A stretch of DNA of 50,819 nt, from the NCBI GenBank assembly GCA_910588125.1, contig CAJUPI010000015.1, positions 1 to 50,819 of the forward strand, given 5' to 3'. Below the pieces are notes generated by a model that saw only the letters and a program-made list of their open reading frames with translations, was not told the origin of the DNA and did not search any database. The first letter of the stretch is position 1; the number at the start of each line of letters is the position of its first letter. This document shows positions 16,901 through 25,486 of this stretch, piece by piece. This stretch comes from an uncultured Lachnospiraceae bacterium (GTDB taxonomy: Bacteria > Bacillota > Clostridia > Lachnospirales > Lachnospiraceae). The position numbers and the translations under genes are program-made.

Positions 16901-17178
16901 TGAATGCGGCGCCGGCAGCAGGCCCGGCGGGAAGCAGCGGCGGAAACGGGAATGGCAGGGACGAATATTTTGAGCAGGCCGGCAGATTTATCATTGAGAA
17001 GGAAAAGGCGTCTATCGGTATGTTACAACGAATGTTTAAGATTGGTTTTAACCGTGCCGCCCGGATTATGGATCAGTTAGCGGATGCCGGCGTGGTGGGA
17101 GAGGAGGAAGGAACGAAGCCCAGGAAAATTCTGGTCACGATGGAGGAATTTGAGGAGCTGCTTGGCTGGGAAGAGTAG
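13957..17178 (+). CDS. ftsK: DNA translocase FtsK/SpoIIIE
   Basis: A 1073-residue membrane-anchored DNA pump that moves chromosomes through the closing septum during division or sporulation. After a basic, Ser/Thr/Asn-rich N-terminus come four membrane helices (about 45-220). A long acidic Glu/Pro-rich linker (about 250-560) repeats FxxEYTAA twice. The motor domain has Walker A GATGSGKSV (Lys744) and Walker B IVIIVDELADL. The C-terminal winged-helix gamma domain has SIGMLQRMFKIGFNRAARIM. The GTG at 13957 has AGGAGG 9 bases upstream and lies just after the promoter; an upstream in-frame start would fall inside the promoter. The linker is longer than in SpoIIIE of Bacillus (total about 787). 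Confidence 0.93.
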   Translation: MAATTNKKATGRGGSRAESARSRGSTNNKNNNGKAEAASGKGRKNTAVPVAEPPSEDFIGAEVLILLSFAIAVLLFLSNFHLCGAAGGYLRTFQLGVFGMVGFIAPLLLFVGTCFYLSNRENLTAMRKLLASVALVLVLCGLVQLLFGARPEEGTGLMEYYRLSSEKGAGGGLIGGLICMALTAVLGNIGAFLVLLVCLAISVVCITERSLVKAVKRQGGTAYRYAREDMDRRREQHVKRQEERQRLRQEQRVRGVDLTATDFSIPEDNEGFPQEYTAAKEPKEQEKTEFQEEYTAAGQEQEEAIREEQEKGKGEDPADIFTGKITMAIDCTSEDFAPFEADKVLSPAESAQRLVAEGISHLSDWEGSFGKPAKPPAFPSPASEPVFHGLETVLEEPAAEAGLEDDSAYSLEPIRLATPISKYEEDRPDEIFMEEPEPGERYLPEVWQSPDDGSDGLAEEPVREKSWQKSEAMEEESWQPEPAFEEPPAVVFYRAERPGKEPEAADYQMDEMEKPAGDIDSGDFVIPEESKRVVTASGKIIESDTEALHKRLESKRQEAKEAREAGEISVQQQIREKELLPKKEYIFPPVTLLKRGNLLSQASSQQEYKDTAIKLQQTLRNFGVGVTVTNISCGPSVTRYELHPEQGVKVSKIVGLADDIKLSLAAADIRIEAPIPGKPAVGIEVPNKENTTVYLRELLESEAFQNHTSRMAFAVGKDIGGQVVVTDIAKMPHLLIAGATGSGKSVCINTLIMSILFKSSPEDVKLIMVDPKVVELSVYNGIPHLLIPVVTDPKKASGALNWAVAEMQDRYKKFAECNVRNLKGYNSRIENLKDVPEGEKPKKMPQIVIIVDELADLMMVAPGEVEDAICRLAQLARAAGIHLVIATQRPSVNVITGLIKANVPSRIAFSVSSGVDSRTIIDMHGAEKLLGKGDMLFFPSGIPKPQRVQGAFVSDLEVQRVVEFLVEQGLTAEYDPDVEKQMNAAPAAGPAGSSGGNGNGRDEYFEQAGRFIIEKEKASIGMLQRMFKIGFNRAARIMDQLADAGVVGEEEGTKPRKILVTMEEFEELLGWEE

Positions 17179-17227
17179 AGAGTAACAGGAAACGGTAACA
17201 GGCAAAGACATATCAGGAGGAAAAGAG

Positions 17228-18898
17228 ATGAAGACAGACATTCAAATCGCACAGGAAGCAACAATGAAGCCGGTAAAGGAAGTGGCAGCCGCTTATGGAA
17301 TCACGGAGGATGAACTGGAGCTTTATGGAAAGTATAAGGCAAAGCTGACCGATGAACTTTGGCAGAAAGTGGAGGGAAATCCTGACGGAAAACTTGTGTT
17401 GGTGACGGCGATCAATCCCACTCCGGCGGGCGAGGGGAAAACGACTACCAGCATTGGGCTGGCGGATGCCTTAAGCCGTCTGGGAAATAAGACATTGCTG
17501 GCGTTGCGGGAGCCGTCTCTAGGGCCATGCTTTGGCATCAAAGGCGGAGCGGCGGGTGGCGGCTATGCGCAGGTGGTGCCGATGGAGGATTTGAATTTAC
17601 ATTTTACAGGAGATTTTCATGCGATTACCTCGGCCAATAATCTGCTGGCAGCACTTCTGGACAACCATATCCAGCAGGGCAATGCCCTGCAGATCGATAC
17701 CCGGCAGATATTGTGGAAGCGCTGCCTGGATATGAATGATCGGGTTCTGCGCAATATCGTAGTGGGATTGGGCGCCAAAGCGGATGGCGTGGTGCGGGAG
17801 GATCATTTTGTGATTACAGTGGCCTCGGAGATCATGGCGATTCTTTGCCTGGCGGATGATATGAAGGATTTGAAAGAGCGGTTGGGACGAATTATCGTTG
17901 CATATAATTATGCAGGGGAACCGGTAACGGCAGCGCAGCTCAATGCAGTGGGGGCCATGGCAGCACTCTTAAAGGACGCCATTAAGCCGAATTTGATTCA
18001 GACTCTGGAACATACCGGGGCGCTGGTCCATGGCGGCCCCTTTGCCAATATTGCGCATGGCTGTAACAGTGTACGCGCGACAAAGACGGCTTTGAAGCTG
18101 GCAGATATTGTAGTGACAGAGGCCGGCTTCGGCGCGGATCTGGGAGCAGAAAAATTTTTGGATATCAAGTGCCGGATGGCGGGACTGAAGCCGGATGCCG
18201 TTGTGCTGGTGGCAACCGTCCGTGCGTTGAAATATAACGGCGGAGTGCCCAAGGCGGAGTTGGGCGCGGAGAATTTAGAGGCATTGCAGCGGGGAATCGT
18301 CAATCTGGAAAAGCATATCGAGAACATCCAGAAATACGGAGTGCCGGTGGTCGTAACGCTGAATTCCTTTACCAGTGATACACAGGCGGAGTATGAGCTG
18401 ATTCGCGGCTTTTGTGAAGAGCGCGGTTGTGAATTTGCCTTGTCAGAGGTATGGGCAAAGGGCGGAGAAGGCGGGGAGGCCCTGGCCGGAAAGGTTTTGG
18501 AGACACTGAAAAAGAAGGAAAGCCATTACCATCCGATTTATCCGGATGAGATGGGCTTAAAGGATAAGGTGCATACTGTGGCTACTGAGATCTATGGGGC
18601 AGATGGCGTCAGCTATGCACCGGCGGCAGAGAAAGCCATGGCAAGGATTGAAGAAATGGGCTTTGGGAATCTGCCGGTCTGCATGGCCAAGACGCAATAC
18701 TCTTTGTCGGATGATCAGACTAAGCTGGGAAGGCCATCGGATTTTACAATTCAGGTGCGGGATGTATATGTATCTGCCGGAGCAGGCTTTGTGGTAGTTC
18801 TCACCGGAGCGATCATGACTATGCCGGGATTGCCGAAAAAGCCGGCGGCGGATGGAATCGATGTCAATGAGGAAGGAAAGATTACCGGGCTGTTTTAA
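17228..18898 (+). CDS. fhs: Formate-tetrahydrofolate ligase
   Basis: A 556-residue cytoplasmic enzyme that makes 10-formyltetrahydrofolate from formate, ATP and tetrahydrofolate. It is the entry of formate into one-carbon metabolism and part of the methyl branch of acetogenesis. The nucleotide loop TPAGEGKTTTSIGL (about 63-76) and family stretches such as LREPSLGPCFGIKGGAAGGG, GDFHAI and VTEAGFGADLGAEKF are intact. Length is standard (about 556). AGGAGG precedes the ATG. It leads the long gene run. Its product supplies the formyl donor used by Fmt further downstream. No other Wood-Ljungdahl genes are in the window. Confidence 0.96.
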   Translation: MKTDIQIAQEATMKPVKEVAAAYGITEDELELYGKYKAKLTDELWQKVEGNPDGKLVLVTAINPTPAGEGKTTTSIGLADALSRLGNKTLLALREPSLGPCFGIKGGAAGGGYAQVVPMEDLNLHFTGDFHAITSANNLLAALLDNHIQQGNALQIDTRQILWKRCLDMNDRVLRNIVVGLGAKADGVVREDHFVITVASEIMAILCLADDMKDLKERLGRIIVAYNYAGEPVTAAQLNAVGAMAALLKDAIKPNLIQTLEHTGALVHGGPFANIAHGCNSVRATKTALKLADIVVTEAGFGADLGAEKFLDIKCRMAGLKPDAVVLVATVRALKYNGGVPKAELGAENLEALQRGIVNLEKHIENIQKYGVPVVVTLNSFTSDTQAEYELIRGFCEERGCEFALSEVWAKGGEGGEALAGKVLETLKKKESHYHPIYPDEMGLKDKVHTVATEIYGADGVSYAPAAEKAMARIEEMGFGNLPVCMAKTQYSLSDDQTKLGRPSDFTIQVRDVYVSAGAGFVVVLTGAIMTMPGLPKKPAADGIDVNEEGKITGLF

Positions 18899-18931
18899 CG
18901 GGTGAGTCAGAAAGAAAGAGGGCAGGCAGTG

Positions 18932-20449
18932 ATGTTAAAAGACTGGTTGAGAGAACTGCGATATACCTTATTGCAGGGCAGTGTGGAGGAAGAAGTAAAT
19001 GAGGTGATCTATGATTCCCGGAAGGCGGCGCCGGGAGCAGTGTTTGTCTGCATGGCCGGAACCCGGGTGGATTCCCATGATTTTATCCCTCAGGTACTGG
19101 CGGCCGGAGTTCGGGTGCTGGTAGTGGAGCGGCCGGTGGCGGTGCCGGAGAATATCACTGTGATTCAGGTGGGGCAGGGAAGAGAAGCCCTGGCACTTCT
19201 CTCAGCCGCCCGTTTTGAATATCCGGCAAAGAAGCTTATGATGATTGGAATCACCGGGACCAAGGGAAAGACCACCACGGCCCATATGGTGCGGGCGATC
19301 CTGGAGGCATCGGGAAAAAGGACCGGTATTATCGGGACAAACGGGGTGTCTTTCGGAGAGGAGCATTATCCGACGGTCAATACGACGCCGGAATCTTACT
19401 CACTCCATCAGTATTTTGCGCGGATGGTAGAGGCAGGCTGCAAATGCTGTGTGATGGAGGTGTCTTCCCAGGCGCTGAAAATGTATCGGGTGGCGGGACT
19501 GCACTTTGACTATAGTGTGTTTACCAATATTTCTCCGGATCACATCGGTCCGGATGAGCACGCGAGCTTTGAAGAATATCTGTATTACAAGAAACAGATT
19601 TTTGTCCAGAGCGGTTTTGCCCTGATTGATATGGATGATGGGCATGTGGAAGAGATCACCAGGGATATCCCCTGTCCGTGGGAGGGCTTTGGGATCGATA
19701 ACATAGCGCAGTACCAGGCGGAGAATATTCACTATGTGTCAGAACCGGATTTTGTCGGATTGGAATTTACGATTAAGGATTCCGGTGCAAAGCAGGCAGC
19801 AAGTGCCAATGATGTATATAGCCGGATTCCGGTGCGGGTGAATATTCCGGGAAGATTCAATGTCAGCAATGCTTTAGCGGCTTCGGCAGTATGTTTAAAG
19901 GCCGGTGTTTCCCAGGCGGCACTCTGCCATGCTTTGGAGCATTTATGCCTGGACGGGCGCATGGAGATTGTGTATACTTCAGAGGAATTCTGCGTTATTG
20001 TGGATTATGCCCATAATGCGGTCAGCATGGAAAGCCTTTTGTCTACCTTGCGGGAGTACCACCCCAAACGCCTGGTATGTGTATTCGGCTGCGGTGGCAA
20101 CCGTTCTAAAGATCGCCGTTATTCCATGGGGGAAATTGCCGGAAAAATGGCTGATTTTTCGATCATTACTGCTGACAATTCCCGCTATGAAAAAGTAGAA
20201 GATATCATGGGAGATATTCGGGGAAGCATTGAAAAAACCGGCGGAAAATTCATAGAAATCCCGGATCGGCGGGATGCCATTACTTATAGTATCCATCATG
20301 CCCAGACAGGGGATATGATTGCGATTATCGGGAAGGGGCATGAGGATTATCAGGAGATCCAGGGTGTCCGTTATCCATTTTTGGATCGGGCCGTGGTGCA
20401 GGAAGCCGTGTCCGGATTGCCGAAGAAGGAAGCCGGCAAACATATTTGA
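18932..20449 (+). CDS. murE: UDP-MurNAc-tripeptide synthetase (MurE)
   Basis: A 505-residue cytoplasmic ligase that adds the third amino acid to UDP-MurNAc-L-Ala-D-Glu in peptidoglycan synthesis. The ATP loop is GITGTKGKTTTAHM (about 106-119), followed by NTTPES and EVSSQALKMYR. The C-terminal motif that selects the amino acid reads DNSRYE (Asp415-Arg418) where diaminopimelate enzymes have DNPR. GKGHEDYQ, typical of the diaminopimelate type, is present. Diaminopimelate addition is therefore likely but not certain. The frame opens with a GTG at 18902, but the ATG at 18932 has GAGGG at suitable spacing and gives normal length. murF follows after 45 bases. Confidence 0.93.
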   Translation: MLKDWLRELRYTLLQGSVEEEVNEVIYDSRKAAPGAVFVCMAGTRVDSHDFIPQVLAAGVRVLVVERPVAVPENITVIQVGQGREALALLSAARFEYPAKKLMMIGITGTKGKTTTAHMVRAILEASGKRTGIIGTNGVSFGEEHYPTVNTTPESYSLHQYFARMVEAGCKCCVMEVSSQALKMYRVAGLHFDYSVFTNISPDHIGPDEHASFEEYLYYKKQIFVQSGFALIDMDDGHVEEITRDIPCPWEGFGIDNIAQYQAENIHYVSEPDFVGLEFTIKDSGAKQAASANDVYSRIPVRVNIPGRFNVSNALAASAVCLKAGVSQAALCHALEHLCLDGRMEIVYTSEEFCVIVDYAHNAVSMESLLSTLREYHPKRLVCVFGCGGNRSKDRRYSMGEIAGKMADFSIITADNSRYEKVEDIMGDIRGSIEKTGGKFIEIPDRRDAITYSIHHAQTGDMIAIIGKGHEDYQEIQGVRYPFLDRAVVQEAVSGLPKKEAGKHI

Positions 20450-20494
20450 AGGGCCTAATCCATAGATATTAAGAACGAAGAAAGAAGATATGAT

Positions 20495-21871
20495 ATGGAA
20501 CAGATGACGGTAAAAGAAATAGTGGAGGCCACAGGAGGCACTTTGCTGTGCGGGGACGAGGGGATACCTCTTGTGCATATCAGTATTGATTCCCAGAATA
20601 TTCAAGGCGGAGAACTGTTTGTACCGCTGGTTGGTGAACGGGTGGACGCGCACAAATATATCAATCAGGCATTTGCGGCAGGGGCGGCGGCAGTATTGAC
20701 TTCTGAGCATGACAGGATGGAGGATGGACGTCCCTGGATTCGGGTAGCAGATACCAAAAAGGCGCTTCAGGCCATCGGTTCCTATTATCGGGAACGTCTC
20801 ACACTGCCGTTAGTGGGAATCACCGGAAGCGTGGGCAAGACGACGACCCGGGAGATGGTGGCGGCGGCTTTGTCTGCCGGGAGAAAAGTATATAAGACTC
20901 CGGGAAATAAAAATAGCCAGGTTGGTGTTCCGATCACGCTGTCAGAGATCACCTCTGAGGATGAAATTGGTGTTTTGGAGCTGGGGATGAGTATGCCGGG
21001 AGAGATGACCGTTATCGCCCGGATCGCCCGGGTGGATACCGCTTTAATCACAAATGTAGGGGTGACTCATATCGAACAGCTGGGGAGCCAGGAAAACATA
21101 TACCGGGAAAAGCTGAAAATTCAGGATGGAATGAAGGAAGGCGGGATTTTGCTGCTGAACGGCGACGATCCGCTTCTGCGAGATACCCGGGCCAGAAAAG
21201 GTTGTGTGACTCTTTATTATGGAACCGGAGAAAACTGTGACTACCGGGCAGAGGACATTAGCCTGAACAAAGGATGTCCCCGGTTTACGGCAGTTCGTGG
21301 AAAAAAACGGATCCCGGTACAGCTAAAAGTCATGGGCTTTCACAATGTAGGGAATGCCATGGCGGCATTGGCGGTGGCAGATCTTTACGGGATTTCGCTG
21401 GAACAGGCGGCAAAGAAGCTGCAGGAGTTCACAGGCTTTCAGGGGCGGCAGCAGATTTATGAGCGTGACGGGGTGACCATCATTGACGACACCTACAATG
21501 CCAGCCCGGTCTCTATGCTGGCGGCCCTTAAGGTGTTGGAATCGATGGAACCGGCAAAGAGGCGGATTGCCGTGCTGGCGGATATGAAGGAGTTGGGGCC
21601 GGAGGCAGAACGCTATCACCAGGAGATCGGGGAGTGGCTGGAGAGACATCCTGTCGATGTGGTGCTGACCCTGGGGGAGCTTTCCAGGGTGATTGAGGCC
21701 GGCGAACAGTGCCTGCATTTTGCAGCCGGTGACTTGAATTGCTTATATGAGAAGCTGATCAGACTTTTACAGCCGGGAGACTGTGTACTGTTAAAAGGTT
21801 CTAACAGTATGAAGTTGGGAGAGGTGGCCAAGAAGCTGATCGGGACGGATCAGGAGCATCAAGGCTTTTGA
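20495..21871 (+). CDS. murF: UDP-MurNAc-tripeptide:D-Ala-D-Ala ligase (MurF)
   Basis: A 458-residue cytoplasmic ligase that attaches D-alanyl-D-alanine to complete the peptidoglycan precursor. The N-terminal substrate domain (1-100) contains ISIDSQNIQGGELFVPLVG. The ATP loop is GITGSVGKTTTREM (about 108-121), followed by NKNSQVGVPITL and the C-terminal YNASPVSMLAAL. Length matches the family. It directly follows murE, so two successive Mur ligases are made together. GAAGAAAGAAG is the only Shine-Dalgarno-like sequence before the ATG, which is fairly weak. Confidence 0.95.
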   Translation: MEQMTVKEIVEATGGTLLCGDEGIPLVHISIDSQNIQGGELFVPLVGERVDAHKYINQAFAAGAAAVLTSEHDRMEDGRPWIRVADTKKALQAIGSYYRERLTLPLVGITGSVGKTTTREMVAAALSAGRKVYKTPGNKNSQVGVPITLSEITSEDEIGVLELGMSMPGEMTVIARIARVDTALITNVGVTHIEQLGSQENIYREKLKIQDGMKEGGILLLNGDDPLLRDTRARKGCVTLYYGTGENCDYRAEDISLNKGCPRFTAVRGKKRIPVQLKVMGFHNVGNAMAALAVADLYGISLEQAAKKLQEFTGFQGRQQIYERDGVTIIDDTYNASPVSMLAALKVLESMEPAKRRIAVLADMKELGPEAERYHQEIGEWLERHPVDVVLTLGELSRVIEAGEQCLHFAAGDLNCLYEKLIRLLQPGDCVLLKGSNSMKLGEVAKKLIGTDQEHQGF

Positions 21872-21890
21872 AAAAGACAGGAGTACACCT

Positions 21891-23903
21891 ATGGCAAGGA
21901 AATATGCCAGCATTATCATAGATATTTCTCATGAAAACGTAGATCGAATCTTCCAATACCGGATCCCGGAATCCCTGCTATCAGAGATTCGGGTTGGAAG
22001 CCAGGTCTGCGTTCCTTTTGGTTCCGGTAACCGGAGCAGAAAAGGATATGTGGTTGATATTACAGAAAAAGCCGGTTTTGAGGAAAGCCGGATCAAAGAG
22101 ATTTTGGGATTGGTTACCGGCAGCATTACGGCAGATTCCCGTCTGATTGCCCTGGCCTGGTGGATGAAGGAACGCTATGGTTCCACCATGAACCAGGCTT
22201 TGAAAACGGTATTGCCGGTAAAACGCAAGGTAAAGGCAAGAAATAAACAAGTGATAAGATCGATGGTAACCGATCCGGTTTTTACAGGGGAGGCTTTCTG
22301 CCTGAATGTCTGGCAACAACAGATCGTGGACAGCTTTTGCCGGGACTATGATCAGGGAAAACGCATTCCTTATCTGATTCACGGAATAACAGGGAGCGGA
22401 AAAACGGAAGTCTATATGGCGATGATCGATCATGTACTGGCCCGGAAATATCAGGTAATTGTGTTGATTCCGGAAATCGCTCTTACCTATCAGACGGTGA
22501 TGCGGTTTTATGCTCGTTTTGGAGAGCGGATTTGTGTGATGCATTCGCGTTTGTCTGCCGGAGAGCGTTATGATCAGTTTGAGAAGGCGCGGAAGGGAGA
22601 AAACCAGATTATGATTGGGGCGCGGTCGGCCTTATTTACGCCGTTTGCCCGGTTGGGTCTGATTGTGTTAGATGAGGAACATGAAGGAGCTTATCAGAGC
22701 GAGGGAACTCCCCGATATCATGCCAGAGAAGTGGCAGAACAGTTGGCGCAAATGAGCGGTGCTCAGCTGGTACTCGGCTCAGCGACGCCGTCTATGGAGT
22801 CTTATTCCCGGGCGAAGGCCGGGCTTTATCGATTGTTTTCCCTGAAAAACCGTGCTGGCAGCGGAAGCTCTCCGGCCACCGTGGAGGTGGTGGATCTACG
22901 TCAGGAAATGGGGGCCGGAAACAAATCGGTTTTCAGCCGCCGCCTGCAGGGGCTGATGGAAGAACGGCTGCAAAAGAAAGAACAGATTATGCTGTTTATG
23001 AACCGGCGGGGCTATTCCAGCTTTGTATCCTGCCGCAGCTGCGGCAAGGCGGTAAAGTGCCCTCACTGTGATGTGTCGCTGACTCTTCATAACAACCGTC
23101 ATCTGGTCTGTCATTACTGCGGATATACGATAGGATTGCCCAGGACATGTCCCTCCTGCAATTCCGAATATCTGGCAGGCTTTGGGGTGGGTACCCAAAA
23201 GATCGAGGAGCTGACGGCACAGATGTTTCCCGAGGCCAGAATTTTGCGGATGGATTTGGACACGACTTCCCGGAAAGGGGGACATGAGTCGATTTTGGCG
23301 GCTTTTGCCAAGAAAGAGGCCGATATTCTGATAGGGACACAGATGATTGTCAAGGGCCATGATTTTCCAGGGGTGACTCTGGTGGGGATTTTGGCGGCGG
23401 ATGTATCTTTGTACGCCCCGGATTTCCGGTGCACGGAACGGACCTTTCAATTGTTGGTACAGGCGGCGGGAAGGGCCGGCCGGGGAGAAAAAAACGGAAT
23501 CGCGGTTATCCAGACCTATATGCCGGAACATTATGGAATCCAGACAGCGGCCGCTCAGGATTATGAGAGTTTCTACCAGCAGGAGATGGGCTACCGGCAA
23601 TTGCTGCATTATCCGCCGGCCGGGCATATGCTGGGATTACAGGTAGCAGGGAAAGAAGAGCAGTTGACCGGGCATATGATGGAGCTGATTCGGGCTTCTG
23701 TGGTAAAACATTTTGGTTCATGCGTGGAGATTATCGGTCCGGTTCCGGCTCCTGTTTATAAAGTTAATGATATTTATAGAAAAATTTTATATATGAAACA
23801 GGAAAATTATGATATACTAATAAGAATCCGGAAATATGTCCAGGATCGATGGGATGAAACGGAGGATTGCAGGCGGCTGACTATCCAGTATGATTTCAGC
23901 TGA
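21891..23903 (+). CDS. priA: Primosomal protein N' (replication restart helicase PriA)
   Basis: A 670-residue DNA helicase that reloads the replisome at stalled forks. The N-terminal DNA-binding domain (1-100) is followed by Walker A GITGSGKTEVY (about 165-175) and a DEEH box in LDEEHEGAYQ. Eight zinc-binding cysteines start at CRSCGKAVKCPHC, and GTQMIVKGHDFPGVTLVG belongs to the second helicase lobe. At 670 residues it is shorter than the usual 730-800, mainly in the N-terminal part, but all motifs are present, so it should be active. It starts 19 bases after murF, with AGGAG upstream. Confidence 0.95.
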   Translation: MARKYASIIIDISHENVDRIFQYRIPESLLSEIRVGSQVCVPFGSGNRSRKGYVVDITEKAGFEESRIKEILGLVTGSITADSRLIALAWWMKERYGSTMNQALKTVLPVKRKVKARNKQVIRSMVTDPVFTGEAFCLNVWQQQIVDSFCRDYDQGKRIPYLIHGITGSGKTEVYMAMIDHVLARKYQVIVLIPEIALTYQTVMRFYARFGERICVMHSRLSAGERYDQFEKARKGENQIMIGARSALFTPFARLGLIVLDEEHEGAYQSEGTPRYHAREVAEQLAQMSGAQLVLGSATPSMESYSRAKAGLYRLFSLKNRAGSGSSPATVEVVDLRQEMGAGNKSVFSRRLQGLMEERLQKKEQIMLFMNRRGYSSFVSCRSCGKAVKCPHCDVSLTLHNNRHLVCHYCGYTIGLPRTCPSCNSEYLAGFGVGTQKIEELTAQMFPEARILRMDLDTTSRKGGHESILAAFAKKEADILIGTQMIVKGHDFPGVTLVGILAADVSLYAPDFRCTERTFQLLVQAAGRAGRGEKNGIAVIQTYMPEHYGIQTAAAQDYESFYQQEMGYRQLLHYPPAGHMLGLQVAGKEEQLTGHMMELIRASVVKHFGSCVEIIGPVPAPVYKVNDIYRKILYMKQENYDILIRIRKYVQDRWDETEDCRRLTIQYDFS

Positions 23904-23974
23904 ATGTCGGGCTGCAGCATAAAATAAAAGGGTGGACAGGGGATGGCGCCCAAAGAAAAGGAGTATTGGCAGAT

Positions 23975-24454
23975 ATGGCAATCAGGCAGATCCGAACTCT
24001 TGGAGATGATATTTTAAGAAAAGAATGTAAGCCGGTGAAAGAGATGAGCCGGCGGACAAAGCAGCTGGTCGAAGACATGTTTGAGACAATGTACGAGGCC
24101 AATGGCGTAGGGCTGGCGGCTCCGCAGGTAGGGATTTTAAAGCAGATTGTGGTGATTGATGTGGAGGATGGGAACCAGTATGTTCTGATCAATCCGGAGA
24201 TATTGGAGCAGGAGGGAAGCCAGACAGGGCCAGAGGGTTGCTTAAGCATTCCCGGCAAGCATGCGACAGTGACGCGGCCTGCCTATGTGAAGGTGCGTGC
24301 TTTAGATGAGAATCTCGAAGCGTATGAGCTGGAGGGAGAAGAGCTTTTGGCCCGTGCGATCTGTCATGAGTGTGCGCATCTTCGGGGAGAGCTGTATGTC
24401 GATGTGATGGAGGGAGAGCTGATGGATAATGATGAGGAAGAGGAGGAAGCATGA
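23975..24454 (+). CDS. def: Peptide deformylase
   Basis: A 159-residue metalloenzyme that removes the formyl group from new proteins. The three family motifs are GVGLAAPQVG, EGCLSIPG (metal-ligand Cys) and HECAHLRGEL (His131, Glu132, His135). The third motif normally reads HExDH; here Ala replaces the Asp, but the metal ligands and the catalytic Glu are kept. The ATG at 23975 is preferred because AAAAGGAG lies 11 bases upstream. An in-frame TTG at 23966 sits almost on top of that site. The stop overlaps the start of fmt by four bases, coupling the removal of formyl groups to their addition. Confidence 0.93.
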   Translation: MAIRQIRTLGDDILRKECKPVKEMSRRTKQLVEDMFETMYEANGVGLAAPQVGILKQIVVIDVEDGNQYVLINPEILEQEGSQTGPEGCLSIPGKHATVTRPAYVKVRALDENLEAYELEGEELLARAICHECAHLRGELYVDVMEGELMDNDEEEEEA

Positions 24455-25452
24455 GAATCGTATTTATGGGCACTCCTGATTTTTCCGTCCCGGTGCTGGA
24501 AGCGCTGATTGGTTCCCGCCATCAGGTGGTGGCAGTGGTGACCCAGCCGGATAAGCCAAAGGGACGGGGAAAAGAGATTCAGATGTCTCCGGTGAAAAAG
24601 ACGGCGCTGCATTATGGGCTTACGGTATATCAGCCGGTGCGGGCCAGGGATGCGGCCTTTATCCAGGAGATGCAAGCGTTGAAACCGGATGTAATGGTGG
24701 TGATTGCCTTTGGCCAGATTCTTTCAAAGGAGTTTTTGGAGGTGCCGGTACATGGCTGTATCAACATTCATGCATCCCTGCTTCCCAAATACCGGGGTTC
24801 TGCGCCGGTGCAGTGGGCGGTGATCAACGGAGAGCGGGAGACTGGGATTACCACCATGATGATGGATGAGGGCATAGATACCGGGGATATGCTGGAAAAG
24901 CAGAGCATTCTCCTGGATGAAAAAGAGACAGGGGGAAGCCTGTTCGATCGCCTTAGCCAGTTAGGTGGCGGACTGATTTTGTCAACCTTAGACAAGTTAG
25001 AAGCCGGAACGCTAAAGAGGACGCCTCAGAATCATGAGGAGGCGACTTATGTGAAGAAGATCTCCAAATCTTTCGGAGAGATAGACTGGAATATGGAGGC
25101 AACGGCGATTGAGCGTCTGATTCGGGGACTGAATCCCTGGCCCAGCGCCTATACCTGGCTCAATGGAAAGATGTTAAAGCTGTGGGAGGCAAAGGTACTG
25201 CCGGCAGATGAGGAAGAAAAAAGCGTTGTCGGCGAAGCGGCGGGGGCGCATTCGGCCGGAGCCAGGGAACAGGGAAATGCCGGTGTCATCGTGGCGGCTT
25301 TGGCATCGGGCCTGCAGATACAGACCGGCAGCGGAATTCTGAATATCACCAGCTTGCAGCTGGAGGGAAAGAAACGGATGGATACGGCGGCGTTTTTAAG
25401 AGGATTTCCGGTACAGGCCGGGATGCGTTTGGGGAATCGTTCCGATATTTGA
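24451..25452 (+). CDS. fmt: Methionyl-tRNA formyltransferase
   Basis: A 333-residue enzyme that formylates initiator Met-tRNA using 10-formyltetrahydrofolate. The N-terminal transferase domain starts MRIVFMGTPDFSVPVL and contains the catalytic segment INIHASLLPKYRGSAPVQWA (Asn and His of the NxH motif) and TGITTMMMDEGIDTGDML. The C-terminal tRNA-binding domain (about 210-333) includes INGLNPWP-like RGLNPWPSAYTW. An Ala/Gly/Glu-rich insert near 255-275 (EAAGAHSAGAREQG) looks like a flexible loop. It overlaps def by ATGA, and its cofactor comes from the fhs product in the same gene run. Confidence 0.95.
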   Translation: MRIVFMGTPDFSVPVLEALIGSRHQVVAVVTQPDKPKGRGKEIQMSPVKKTALHYGLTVYQPVRARDAAFIQEMQALKPDVMVVIAFGQILSKEFLEVPVHGCINIHASLLPKYRGSAPVQWAVINGERETGITTMMMDEGIDTGDMLEKQSILLDEKETGGSLFDRLSQLGGGLILSTLDKLEAGTLKRTPQNHEEATYVKKISKSFGEIDWNMEATAIERLIRGLNPWPSAYTWLNGKMLKLWEAKVLPADEEEKSVVGEAAGAHSAGAREQGNAGVIVAALASGLQIQTGSGILNITSLQLEGKKRMDTAAFLRGFPVQAGMRLGNRSDI

Positions 25453-25486
25453 GCCGTTATGTGCCAGGAAAGGAGTTGACAGTTTT

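Noticed and set aside
19979..20710. 243-codon minus-strand open frame
   Set aside because: Antisense to conserved murE and murF sequence, without ribosome binding site or recognisable motifs.
22896..23627. 243-codon minus-strand open frame
   Set aside because: Antisense to the zinc and helicase motifs of priA, with His/Arg/Pro-rich composition typical of shadow frames.
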